A stretch of 9,762 nt of DNA from Actinomycetes bacterium (GTDB lineage: Bacteria; Actinomycetota; Acidimicrobiia; Acidimicrobiales; Bog-793). Numbering within the stretch: the first letter of the stretch is position 1; the number at the start of each line of letters is the position of its first letter. Below the pieces are notes generated by a model. It had not been told where the DNA came from. It saw nothing but the letters and a program-made list of their open reading frames with translations, and did not search any database. This document shows positions 1 to 6,495 of this stretch, one piece after another. Both the position numbers and the translations under genes were made by a program. Location of the stretch: NCBI GenBank assembly GCA_021785095.1, contig JAJYGM010000106.1, forward strand, positions 1-9,762, read 5' to 3'.

Positions 1-269
1 ACATTCATGCCGGGAGCCCCACAAAAACGGCAGCGCGGACGGCCGACGACGACCGGACCTCCGACCGGACGCTCGCCCACCGAGCGCCCCGCTACCTGAC
101 TGTTCCGCCCCGCCCGCTCGTCCCTTCACGACTCAATCGGCCGGGAAGACGGCCGAGAAGCGGTCGGAAGGGACCAGAACGGGGGGTGGGGCACTCGCAC
201 GCGGGCGCTGCGGCCAAAATACGTGGCTGACGGCTGGCGATCAGACGCCCCTTTTTCCGGGCGAAGTAG
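1..269. other. Left-edge region without a recognisable gene
   Basis: No open frame here resembles a known protein. The minus-strand frames that cross into glpK are rich in Pro, Arg and Ser and look like chance high-GC frames. Visible structure is limited to a 6-bp stem with a 5-base loop (CGCTCG, 70-75, pairing with CGAGCG, 81-86), a direct repeat of GACCGGAC (51-58 and 63-70), and a short inverted repeat GGCC...GGCC near 139-154. The region lies downstream of glpK, so it may hold that gene's trailer. I saw no tRNA or other RNA gene. Confidence 0.5.
246..263 (-). terminator. Weak hairpin just after glpK, possible terminator
   Basis: Read on the minus strand, CGCCC, an 8-base A-rich loop and GGGCG form a 5-bp all-GC stem. 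It begins seven bases after the glpK stop codon. No T-tract follows, and the stem is short, so this is only a candidate for transcription termination or 3'-end protection. Confidence 0.3.
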
Positions 270-1739
270 CTAGCGGACTCGCTCGAGCACATCGAGCCAC
301 CGGCGGTGGTCGGCGTCGACCCGGGAGCGGGAGGACGCTGGCTCGAAGCGGGCCTGGCAGCCGACGAGCCCGCCAAGGTCTTCCCGCTCCCAGACCCCCT
401 CGGCGAGCCCGGCGAGGAAGGTGGCGCCGAGCGCGGTCGCCTCCGTCGTCGACGGCCGGACGACCGGAACCTGGCACTGGTCGGCCTGCAGCTGCAAGAG
501 GAGGTCCATCACCGCCGCCCCGCCGTCGGCCCGCAGCTCAGTCACCTCGCAGCCGGCTGTCTCGACCATGGCGTCGACGACGTCGCGGGTCTGGAAGGCC
601 ATCGCCTCCACCGCCGCCCGGGCGAGCTGTGCCCGCCCGATGCCCCGCGTCAGCCCGGTGACGGCAGCCCGCGCCCCCGGGTCCCACCAGGGGCTGCCGA
701 GCCCGGCGAAGGCGGGCACGAGGACCACGCCCTCGCTGCTCGGGACGCTGGCGGCGAGCGGCCCGATCTCCGCCGCCTCGCCGATGATGCCGAGGCCGTC
801 CCTCAGCCATTGGATCGTGGCGCCGGAGGAGAAGACCGCCCCCTCGAGGGCGTAGGCACGGTGGGACGGGTCGTCGTCGAGCTGCCAGGCGACGGTCGTG
901 AGCAGCCCGTCCGCCGGCTCGGGTCGCCTGTCGCCGAGGCTCATGAGGATGAAGCTGCCCGTGCCGTAGGTGACCTTCGTCTGCCCCGGTGCATGGCAGC
1001 CGTGGCCGAACAGGGCCGCCTGCTGGTCTCCGGCCACACCCGAGAGGGGGACGCCGGAAAGCGCTCCGCCTGCCAGCTCGGGCGAGATGGTGCCGATGCG
1101 CCCAGAGGAGGGGACGATCTCGCCGAGCATGCGGGTATCGATGCCGAAGCATCCGCACAGCTCGTCGCTCCACGCGCCGGTCGTGAGGTCGTAGCAAAGG
1201 GTGCGGGAGGCGTTCGTCGGATCCGTGGCGTGCCGCCCGGTCAGCTTCCAGATGAGCCAGTCGTCGACGGTCCCGAGCAGGACGTCGTCGGCAGGCTCGA
1301 GTCCGCCGTGGCGGAACATCCACTCCCACTTGGTGGCGCTGAAGTAGCTGTCCAGGACGAGCCCGGTGCGCTCCCGGACGAGCGGCAGCAGTCCTTCTTG
1401 CTCGAGCTCGGCACAGCGCCCGGCGGTGCGCCTGTCCTGCCAGACGATGGCGGGCTGGAGAGGCCGGCCACGGCGGTCCCAGGCGAGGGCTGTCTCGCGC
1501 TGGTTGGTGATCCCGGCCGCCGCGATCGCCATCCCCCGCTCGGCGAGGATCCCGGCCAGCTCGGCGAGGGTCTCCTCGACGAGCGAGAAGATCTCGGCGG
1601 CGTCGTGCTCGACCAGGCCGGGGGCCGGGAAGTGCTGGGTGAGCTCCCGGTAGGAGACCGCCACGACTGCCGCCGCCTCGTCGACGGCGAGGGCACGCAC
1701 GCCGGTCGTACCGGCATCGATGGCGACGACGACGCCCAC
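270..1739 (-). CDS. glpK: Glycerol kinase (FGGY family)
   Basis: Glycerol kinase phosphorylates glycerol with ATP to sn-glycerol-3-phosphate in the cytoplasm. The 489-residue product matches the family over its whole length and is close to the usual size of about 500. The N-terminal phosphate loop is DAGTT (8-12). TNQRET (78-83) carries the glycerol-contacting Arg81 and Glu82. IVWQDRRT (98-105), Tyr132 in the SYFSATK segment, DPTNASRT (173-180), and the catalytic Asp238 in AGDQQAALFG follow, then YGTGSF (258-263), LEGAVF, and GLGSPWWDP near the middle of the second domain. The motif usually read DQGTTSSR is DAGTTGVR here. The loop that in the E. coli enzyme contains the fructose-1,6-bisphosphate-binding Arg (GTRIPIS) reads LSGVPLS, so that Arg is absent. 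The histidine-loop used for HPr-dependent activation in Firmicutes is also not seen. The start is GTG. It has no Shine-Dalgarno but has a -10 hexamer six bases upstream, so the mRNA is probably leaderless. No glpF or glpD is adjacent. Another FGGY sugar kinase is possible but less likely given the motif match. Confidence 0.93.
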   Translation of the reverse strand: MGVVVAIDAGTTGVRALAVDEAAAVVAVSYRELTQHFPAPGLVEHDAAEIFSLVEETLAELAGILAERGMAIAAAGITNQRETALAWDRRGRPLQPAIVWQDRRTAGRCAELEQEGLLPLVRERTGLVLDSYFSATKWEWMFRHGGLEPADDVLLGTVDDWLIWKLTGRHATDPTNASRTLCYDLTTGAWSDELCGCFGIDTRMLGEIVPSSGRIGTISPELAGGALSGVPLSGVAGDQQAALFGHGCHAPGQTKVTYGTGSFILMSLGDRRPEPADGLLTTVAWQLDDDPSHRAYALEGAVFSSGATIQWLRDGLGIIGEAAEIGPLAASVPSSEGVVLVPAFAGLGSPWWDPGARAAVTGLTRGIGRAQLARAAVEAMAFQTRDVVDAMVETAGCEVTELRADGGAAVMDLLLQLQADQCQVPVVRPSTTEATALGATFLAGLAEGVWEREDLGGLVGCQARFEPASSRSRVDADHRRWLDVLERVR

Positions 1740-1745
1740 GCCCGG

Positions 1746-1751
1746 ACGCTA
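1746..1751 (-). promoter_or_regulatory. -10 hexamer for leaderless glpK
   Basis: On the minus strand TAGCGT fits the TANNNT actinobacterial -10 consensus and is followed by exactly six bases and the GTG start of glpK. That spacing puts the transcription start on the start codon itself. No convincing -35 element is seen 16-18 bases upstream. The same geometry recurs at two other genes in this window, which strengthens the call. Confidence 0.55.
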
Positions 1752-1811
1752 TCTCGGCGTGCAAACCTTCGCGAGCGGCTCCTGACCAGGGCCGCCGGAG
1801 CAGACGGCCCA

Positions 1812-1841
1812 TTGACAACGGCGTAGTTACGGTGTTGTAAT
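1812..1841 (+). promoter_or_regulatory. Promoter of nrdJ (TTGACA-N18-TGTAAT)
   Basis: A perfect TTGACA -35 box (1812-1817) is followed after 18 bases by TGTAAT (1836-1841), one change from TATAAT. This predicts transcription starting near 1848 and a leader of about 100 bases before the nrdJ ATG. The two NrdR-like boxes lie directly on and downstream of this start, as expected for repression. Confidence 0.7.
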
Positions 1842-1843
1842 TA

Positions 1844-1859
1844 CCCCGCTATCTGGTGG
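1844..1859 (+). promoter_or_regulatory. Distal (degenerate) NrdR box
   Basis: CCCCGCTATCTGGTGG matches the NrdR-box consensus (acaCwAtATaTwGtgt) at about 9 of 16 positions, including the outer C/G pairs and the central TAT. It would be weak alone, but it starts exactly 31 bp before the much better box at 1875. This is the roughly three-helical-turn spacing known for paired NrdR sites. It covers the predicted transcription start. Confidence 0.55.
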
Positions 1860-1874
1860 CTCATTGATTGGCTA

Positions 1875-1890
1875 CCACTACATATTGTGG
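1875..1890 (+). promoter_or_regulatory. Proximal NrdR box upstream of nrdJ
   Basis: CCACTACATATTGTGG matches the NrdR-box consensus acaCwAtATaTwGtgt at 13 of 16 positions. With one flanking base on each side it forms an 18-bp imperfect palindrome with 7 of 9 pairs. NrdR is the Zn-ribbon/ATP-cone repressor of ribonucleotide reductase genes in most bacteria. Position (downstream of the promoter, upstream of the reductase start) and sequence agree. The nrdR gene itself is not in the window. Confidence 0.85.
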
Positions 1891-1947
1891 TTCATTGGAA
1901 GGTTCGGGGTCCGGGCGACTTCGGCCCGGAAAGGGAGGATCGGCAGC

Positions 1948-4803
1948 ATGGCAGTAGCAGGTGAGCGACTCGGCATCGGCATCCGGCGGCACTTCACCGA
2001 GGAGGGTCGCCACCCCTACGACCGGGTCGCCTGGGAACGGCGGGACTCCCGCATCACGGACTACCGCACCGGAGCCGTCGCCTTCGAGCAGCTCGGTGTG
2101 GAGGTGCCCGCCAGCTGGTCCCTGAACGCCACGAACATCCTCGCCCAGAAGTACTTCCGCGGCACCCTCGGCGCACCCGGGCGTGAGTGGTCGCTGCGCC
2201 AGGTGGTCGATCGTGTGGTCGACACCATCACGGCCTGGGGCCTGAAGGACGGGTACTTCGTCGACGGAGCGGAGGCCGCCTGCTTCAGCGACGAGCTGAA
2301 GCACCTCATCGTCGAGCAGAAGGCGGCCTTCAACTCGCCGGTCTGGTTCAACATCGGCGTGAAAGGCGTCCCTCAGCAGGCGAGCGCCTGTTTCATCCTC
2401 GCCGTCGAGGACTCGATGAGCGCCATCCTCAACTGGTACGTCGAGGAGGGGACGATCTTCAAGGGCGGCTCCGGCTCGGGCGTCAACCTGTCGCAGATCC
2501 GCTCCTCGAAGGAGCTCCTCCAAGGAGGCGGCACGGCGTCAGGACCCGTTAGCTTCATGCGGGGCGCCGACGCCTCGGCCGGCACGATCAAGTCCGGCGG
2601 CAAGACACGGCGCGCCGCCAAGATGGTCATCCTCGACGCCGACCACCCCGACGTCCAGGAGTTCGTCTGGTGCAAGGCGAAGGAGGAGCGCAAGGCGCGC
2701 GTGCTCGCCCAGGCGGGCTTCGACATGGACCTCGACGGCGACGACAGCCACTCGATCCAGTACCAGAACGCCAACAACTCCGTCCGGGTGAGCGATGAGT
2801 TCATGCAGGCGGTCCTCGACGACGCCGACTGGGCGCTCGTCGCGAGGACCACCGGCGAGACCATCGAGACCGTGAAGGCCCGCGAGCTGTTCCGCCAGAT
2901 CGCCGAGGCGGCGTGGGAGTGCGCCGATCCCGGCCTGCAGTACGACACGACGATCAACAAGTGGCACACCGCGCCGAACACCGGCCGCATCACCGCCAGC
3001 AATCCCTGCAGCGAGTACGTCCACCTCGACAATTCGAGCTGCAACCTTGCCAGCTTGAACCTGCTCAAGTTCTGCAGCGAGTCCGGTGTCTTCGACGTCG
3101 ACGGCTTCAAGGCGGCCGCCCAGGTGGCCTTCACGGCCCAGGAGATCCTCGTCGGCAACGCCGACTACCCGACCGACAAGATCGGCGACACGACTCGCCG
3201 TTTCCGGGAGCTCGGTCTCGGCTATGCCAACCTGGGGGCGCTCCTCATGTCCGAGGGCCTGCCGTACGACTCGGACCAGGGTCGCGCGTGGGCAGCCGCC
3301 ATCACCGCCCTCATGACCGGCGCCGCCTACGAGACCTCCGCCCGCACGGCTGCCCGCATGGGCCCCTTCGCCGGCTTCCACGAGAACGCCACGCCCATGC
3401 TCGAGGTGCTGAAGATGCACCGGGCTGCCGTCGCTGCCATCGACGAGGAGCTCGTCCCGACCGAGCTGCTCTCGGCGGCCCAGGAGGCCTGGGACACGGC
3501 GGTCGACCTCGCCGAGGAGCACGGCGTCCGCAACTCCCAGGCGACCGTCCTCGCCCCGACGGGGACGATCTCGTTCCTCATGGACTGCGACACCACCGGC
3601 ATCGAGCCGGATCTCGGCCTCGTGAAGACGAAGAAGCTGGTCGGCGGTGGGACGATGTCGATCGTCAACCAGACGGTGCCCCGCGCCCTGCGGCGCCTCG
3701 GCTACTCCGAGGAGCAGATCTCCGACATCGTCGGTCACATCGACGAGCACAAGACGATCGTCGGCGCCCCGCACCTTCGCGGAGAGCACCTGCCGGTGTT
3801 CGCCTGCTCGATGGGCGACAACGTCATCCACTACTCGGGCCACGTGAAGATGATGGCGGCGGCCCAGCCGTTCATCTCGGGTGCCATCTCGAAGACCGTC
3901 AACATGCCCGAGGAGGTCACCGTCGAGGAGGTGGAGCAGCTCCACATCGATGCCTGGAGGCTCGGCCTGAAGGCGATCGCCATCTACCGTGACAACTGCA
4001 AGGTGGCACAGCCTCTCTCGACAACGAAGAAGGAGGGGACGACCCCCATCGGCTCGAGCGACGGCGAGCGGCAGGCGGCTTCCTTTGTGGCGAGGGAGTC
4101 CGAGCTGACAGCGCGCATCACCGAGCTCGAGGGAGCACTCCAGGCCTCGCACGTCACAGCGCCGTCCGCCACGACACGCACCCGCCTGCCCCGTCGTCGG
4201 CGCTCGAACACATTCGCCTTCCGTGTGGCGGACTGCGAAGGCTACGTCACGGTCGGAGAGTACGAGGACGGGCGTCCGGGCGAGGTCTTCATGAAGGTCT
4301 CCAAGCAGGGCTCCACGCTCTCGGGGGTGATGGACGCCTTCTCCATCGCCGTCAGCCTCGGCCTGCAGCACGGGGTCCCGCTCTCGACCTTCGTCCGCAA
4401 GTACACCAATATGCGCTTCGAGCCCGCCGGCATCACCGACGATCCGGACCTGAGGCTCGCCTCCAGCCTCGTCGACTACATCTTCCGGCGTCTCGCCATC
4501 GACTACCTGAGCTACGACGAGCGCCTCGAGCTCGGCGTGCTCTCGACAGGAGAGCGCACCCAGCCGACGCTCCCGGGCCTCGAGGACGTCGACAGCGACC
4601 GGGCGGTGGCAGAGGAGAAGGAGCGCTTCGGCGACGGTGGCGACGCGAGCTCTGCGGCGGACGCGTCGCCGGCCGCAGCGGCACGGGCTCCCCGGATGGA
4701 GAGCCGGGACGCTCCCTTCTGCTACGCCTGCGGCAACGTCATGCAGCGGGCCGGCTCGTGCTACGCCTGCCCGAGCTGCGGGGCGACGAGCGGGTGCAGC
4801 TGA
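1948..4803 (+). CDS. nrdJ: Class II (B12-dependent) ribonucleotide reductase
   Basis: This enzyme reduces ribonucleotides to deoxyribonucleotides using adenosylcobalamin to make a thiyl radical, so it works with or without oxygen. The product is 951 residues, the usual size for actinobacterial NrdJ. Key parts are Cys148 (QASACF) and Cys365 (NSSCNLASLNL) as the substrate-reducing pair, the NPCSE motif (352-356) with radical Cys354 and Glu356, and PTGTIS (537-542) for phosphate binding. A variable linker follows at about 690-750, with a possible short coiled coil at 715-732. A TSCPD domain spans about 755-850 (EGYVTVG, GEVFMKVSKQGSTLSG, VDYIFRRLA). The C-terminal Cys cluster has Cys925, 928, 938, 941, 944 and 950, a zinc-ribbon-like and redox tail. 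I chose the ATG at 1948 because GGGAGG (1933-1938) sits nine bases upstream and the family N-terminus begins there. A longer frame from a TTG at 1864 would run through the NrdR box and has no such site. All active-site residues are intact. A hairpin terminator lies 105 bases after the stop, so nrdJ is probably transcribed alone. Confidence 0.97.
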   Translation: MAVAGERLGIGIRRHFTEEGRHPYDRVAWERRDSRITDYRTGAVAFEQLGVEVPASWSLNATNILAQKYFRGTLGAPGREWSLRQVVDRVVDTITAWGLKDGYFVDGAEAACFSDELKHLIVEQKAAFNSPVWFNIGVKGVPQQASACFILAVEDSMSAILNWYVEEGTIFKGGSGSGVNLSQIRSSKELLQGGGTASGPVSFMRGADASAGTIKSGGKTRRAAKMVILDADHPDVQEFVWCKAKEERKARVLAQAGFDMDLDGDDSHSIQYQNANNSVRVSDEFMQAVLDDADWALVARTTGETIETVKARELFRQIAEAAWECADPGLQYDTTINKWHTAPNTGRITASNPCSEYVHLDNSSCNLASLNLLKFCSESGVFDVDGFKAAAQVAFTAQEILVGNADYPTDKIGDTTRRFRELGLGYANLGALLMSEGLPYDSDQGRAWAAAITALMTGAAYETSARTAARMGPFAGFHENATPMLEVLKMHRAAVAAIDEELVPTELLSAAQEAWDTAVDLAEEHGVRNSQATVLAPTGTISFLMDCDTTGIEPDLGLVKTKKLVGGGTMSIVNQTVPRALRRLGYSEEQISDIVGHIDEHKTIVGAPHLRGEHLPVFACSMGDNVIHYSGHVKMMAAAQPFISGAISKTVNMPEEVTVEEVEQLHIDAWRLGLKAIAIYRDNCKVAQPLSTTKKEGTTPIGSSDGERQAASFVARESELTARITELEGALQASHVTAPSATTRTRLPRRRRSNTFAFRVADCEGYVTVGEYEDGRPGEVFMKVSKQGSTLSGVMDAFSIAVSLGLQHGVPLSTFVRKYTNMRFEPAGITDDPDLRLASSLVDYIFRRLAIDYLSYDERLELGVLSTGERTQPTLPGLEDVDSDRAVAEEKERFGDGGDASSAADASPAAAARAPRMESRDAPFCYACGNVMQRAGSCYACPSCGATSGCS

Positions 4804-4907
4804 TGTCGATTCCCATCCGAATGTCAGTCGTCTGACTTGCGGGCTGGCGAATGGATGTCGGTCGTTTCGCACGGGATCCTCAGCAGCTGACCCGGCCCAG
4901 ACGCAGA

Positions 4908-4933
4908 GAAGGGGAGCCGCCAGGCTCCCCTTC
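4908..4933 (+). terminator. Strong hairpin terminator after nrdJ
   Basis: GAAGGGGAGCC, a GCCA loop and GGCTCCCCTTC form a perfect 11-bp stem. There is no T-tract after it, which is common among actinobacterial terminators. It lies between the nrdJ stop codon and the decayed ATPase. A smaller stem (GTCAG, TCGT, CTGAC at 4823-4836) is found closer to nrdJ. Confidence 0.75.
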
Positions 4934-4984
4934 GTCAGGTGGACGACCGAGTGAGCCCAGGCCGCGGTTCGCGGATCGAGGGTT

Positions 4985-5459
4985 GCCGACACATCGATGG
5001 GTGGCTGATTTGCACAGCGTCCAACATCGGATGCTGCGGCATCGCCAGTAAGTTCCTCAGGTTGTCGCCCCGTTCGCGAGCTGAGCGGCGAGGCACTGGA
5101 CGAGCAGGTCGGCGAGCCTTCACCCGGGTCAACCGGGCGCACAAGGTATGGATCGTCTCGACGTTCCGGCGATCCGACCGTATCGTCGCCGTGACGGAGG
5201 ATCGGGCGAACGACATCCAGGCCATCAGGCTCGGAGACCGCATCGCCTCTGGTCCGAGGGTGACCCATGCCGCAAAGGGGGCGGCCGACCTCGTCGTCAT
5301 CGAGGACGACGTCGGCCTGCTTCATCGACACCATCGGCGAGGCCGGGCGATCCGGGCGTCGGTGGGCGACCCACTCGCAGTCCTGCTCGGCGGCGACCTC
5401 GGCGAGTGGCCGCCCCGACAGCGGCGGCCCTCGTCGTCGCCCACGTGCTCGGGCGCTGA
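4985..5459 (+). pseudogene. Decayed fragment of a P-type cation ATPase
   Basis: Fragments of the phosphorylation domain and following membrane region of a P-type ATPase can be read in order, but only by changing frame. A weak WLICTASN (5002-5025) sits where the family has the TGDH strand. ELSGEALDEQVGE (5078-5116) matches the 'ltGaELd' segment in a second frame. FTRVNRAHKVWIV (5119-5157) equals the usual fARvsPehKlrIV back in the first frame. TEDRAND (5194-5214) stands where TGDGVND is near-invariant. AAKGAADLVVIEDD (5272-5310) equals the usual 'AkeAADlVLldDd'. FIDTIGE (5321-5341) needs one frame change in and one out. GRAI and LLGGDLGE follow up to 5406, and a further shift gives VAAPTAAALVVAHVLGR (5406-5456) ending at TGA 5457-5459. 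The DKTGT phosphorylation site and everything upstream are missing. The lost GDG glycines, four frame breaks and truncation mean it cannot be a working pump. Subfamily is uncertain; the text looks closer to P2-like or mycobacterial Ctp-type pumps than to copper pumps. Confidence 0.72.
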
Positions 5460-5532
5460 GCCCGCAGGGCTCGCCAGGGTCTCAGCCGGCCGCCATCTCC
5501 GGTTGGTCGGCCCTCTCGTCACCGGCCACCGG

Positions 5533-5556
5533 TACCATCCGCGTTCGAACAGGAGG
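5533..5556 (+). promoter_or_regulatory. Short-leader promoter element and Shine-Dalgarno
   Basis: TACCAT (5533-5538) fits the TANNNT -10 consensus and would start transcription near 5545. AGGAGG (5551-5556) is a perfect Shine-Dalgarno, five bases before an ATG at 5562. The compact arrangement looks like an authentic gene start. No clear -35 is seen at 16-18 bases upstream. Confidence 0.5.
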
Positions 5557-5561
5557 TTTCC

Positions 5562-5705
5562 ATGGCGGTCGGCATCCTCGTGCCCCTCGGCGATGAGCGA
5601 GTGGCACGCCGAGCACCGGCGCGACCCCGTCGGACGCCGGGGGAGGGACTGAGTGGCTCCGGCGCGACCGGACGGAGGCTGACCGGGCGACAGTGCCGTG
5701 GCTGA
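5562..5705 (+). CDS. 47-residue ORF with strong ribosome site, overlapping the methyltransferase
   Basis: The ATG at 5562 has an ideal AGGAGG five bases upstream and opens a 47-codon frame, beginning MAVGILVPLGDE, that ends at TGA 5703-5705. The first dozen residues look like ordinary protein, but the rest is Arg-, Gly- and Pro-rich and resembles out-of-frame translation of high-GC DNA. I recognise no family. The stop overlaps the GTG start of the methyltransferase by eight bases. That downstream start has no good Shine-Dalgarno of its own (the nearest GGAGG is 19 bases away), so this ORF could deliver ribosomes by translational coupling. Alternatives are a leader peptide, or the broken 5' end of a lost gene. 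The latter fits the decayed ATPase just upstream. Confidence 0.4.
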   Translation: MAVGILVPLGDERVARRAPARPRRTPGEGLSGSGATGRRLTGRQCRG

Positions 5706-6495
5706 TGACGGCAAATACCTGCTCGGCAACCTCGAGCCTGAAGCGGTTTCGCGCCTGCAGGCGCTCTCGAGCCTGTTCGACGCGGGGACCTTCGCCCACC
5801 TCGAGCGCCTCGGCATCGGCGAAGGATGGCGGTGCTGGGAGGCCGGCGCCGGCAGTGCCTCGGTGCCGAGCTATCTGGCGGCGCGCGTCGGGGACTCGGG
5901 GTACGTGCTTGCGACCGACCTCGAGCCGAACACGCTGCCGGGTGCCGCCGGCTTCGACATCCGGCACCACGAGCTCGGGAGCGATCCCGCCCCCGAGGGC
6001 GGCTTCGACCTCGTCCATGTCCGTCTCGTGCTCGTCCATGTCCGCAACCGCGACCGGGCGCTCTCGGATCTCGTCTCCTCGCTGCGCCCGGGCGGCTGGC
6101 TGCTCGTGGAGGAGGCGGATCCCTCGCTCCAGCCGCTCGTCTGTCCCGACGAGCGCGGCGACGAGGAGCGGCTCGCCAACCGGCTGAAGGACGGTTTCCG
6201 GGAGCTCATGGCGGCCCGCGGCGTCGACCTCGCTTTCGGCCGGACGCTGCCGCGTCGCCTGCGCGAGGCCGGTCTCGAGGACGTGGAGGCCGACGCCTGG
6301 TTCCCGATCACCTCGCCCGCCTGCGAGGTGCTCGAGCTCGCCACACTGGCGCAGATCAGGCAGCGGCTGATCTCCGCCGGGCTTGCCACCGCCGAGGAGA
6401 TCGACCGGCACGTCGACCACGTGCGAGAGGGCAGGCTCGATCTCGCCACCTCGCCGCTCGTGAGCGCCTGGGGCCGGCGAGGAGGAGTGGGCTAG
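5698..6495 (+). CDS. SAM-dependent methyltransferase (class I)
   Basis: The 265-residue product has the order of a class I Rossmann methyltransferase. Motif I is CWEAGAGSAS (47-55) and binds the methionine part of S-adenosylmethionine. LATDLEP (71-77) supplies the acidic residue for the ribose. FDLVHVRLVLVHV (103-115) is motif IV. LRPGGWLLVEEAD (129-141) follows the usual 'lkpGG.l.i.e' strand. The leading YLLGNLEPEAVSRLQALSSLFD stretch is typical of an actinobacterial group of unassigned methyltransferases, so the N-terminus looks complete. The substrate (small molecule, quinone, natural product or other) cannot be told from sequence. The start is GTG 5698 because a TGA at 5680-5682 closes the frame upstream and no other start lies between. 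The gene overlaps the 47-codon ORF by eight bases and ends at TAG 6493-6495, directly touching the stop codon of the convergent epimerase gene. Confidence 0.85.
   Translation: MADDGKYLLGNLEPEAVSRLQALSSLFDAGTFAHLERLGIGEGWRCWEAGAGSASVPSYLAARVGDSGYVLATDLEPNTLPGAAGFDIRHHELGSDPAPEGGFDLVHVRLVLVHVRNRDRALSDLVSSLRPGGWLLVEEADPSLQPLVCPDERGDEERLANRLKDGFRELMAARGVDLAFGRTLPRRLREAGLEDVEADAWFPITSPACEVLELATLAQIRQRLISAGLATAEEIDRHVDHVREGRLDLATSPLVSAWGRRGGVG

Noticed and set aside
306..1826. Plus-strand open frame of 506 codons opposite glpK
   Set aside because: It is a mirror frame of the well-supported glycerol kinase, rich in Pro, Gly, Asp and Arg, with no family resemblance.
1864..1947. Longer nrdJ with a TTG start at 1864
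   Set aside because: The extra 28 codons run through the NrdR box, have no Shine-Dalgarno and do not resemble the family; the ATG at 1948 has GGGAGG at the right distance.
1740..1947. Cobalamin riboswitch ahead of the B12-dependent reductase
   Set aside because: The leader is only about 100 bases after the predicted start and I see no B12-box-like segment; the NrdR boxes explain the control.
2539..5334. Very long open frame on the minus strand opposite nrdJ (931 codons)
   Set aside because: It is antisense to a clear nrdJ, runs past its end into the decayed ATPase, and has the Asp/Gly/Arg/Val-rich composition of a high-GC mirror frame with no recognisable domain.
5541..5556. GTTCGAA resembling a tRNA T-loop
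   Set aside because: The flanking bases cannot form the 5-bp T-stem and no acceptor or anticodon arm is present; it simply precedes the AGGAGG site.
4939..5652. Intact 237-residue protein read straight through one frame
   Set aside because: Only pieces of this frame resemble P-type ATPases, the neighbouring motifs lie in other frames, and the final 80 codons look like random high-GC sequence; decay explains it better.
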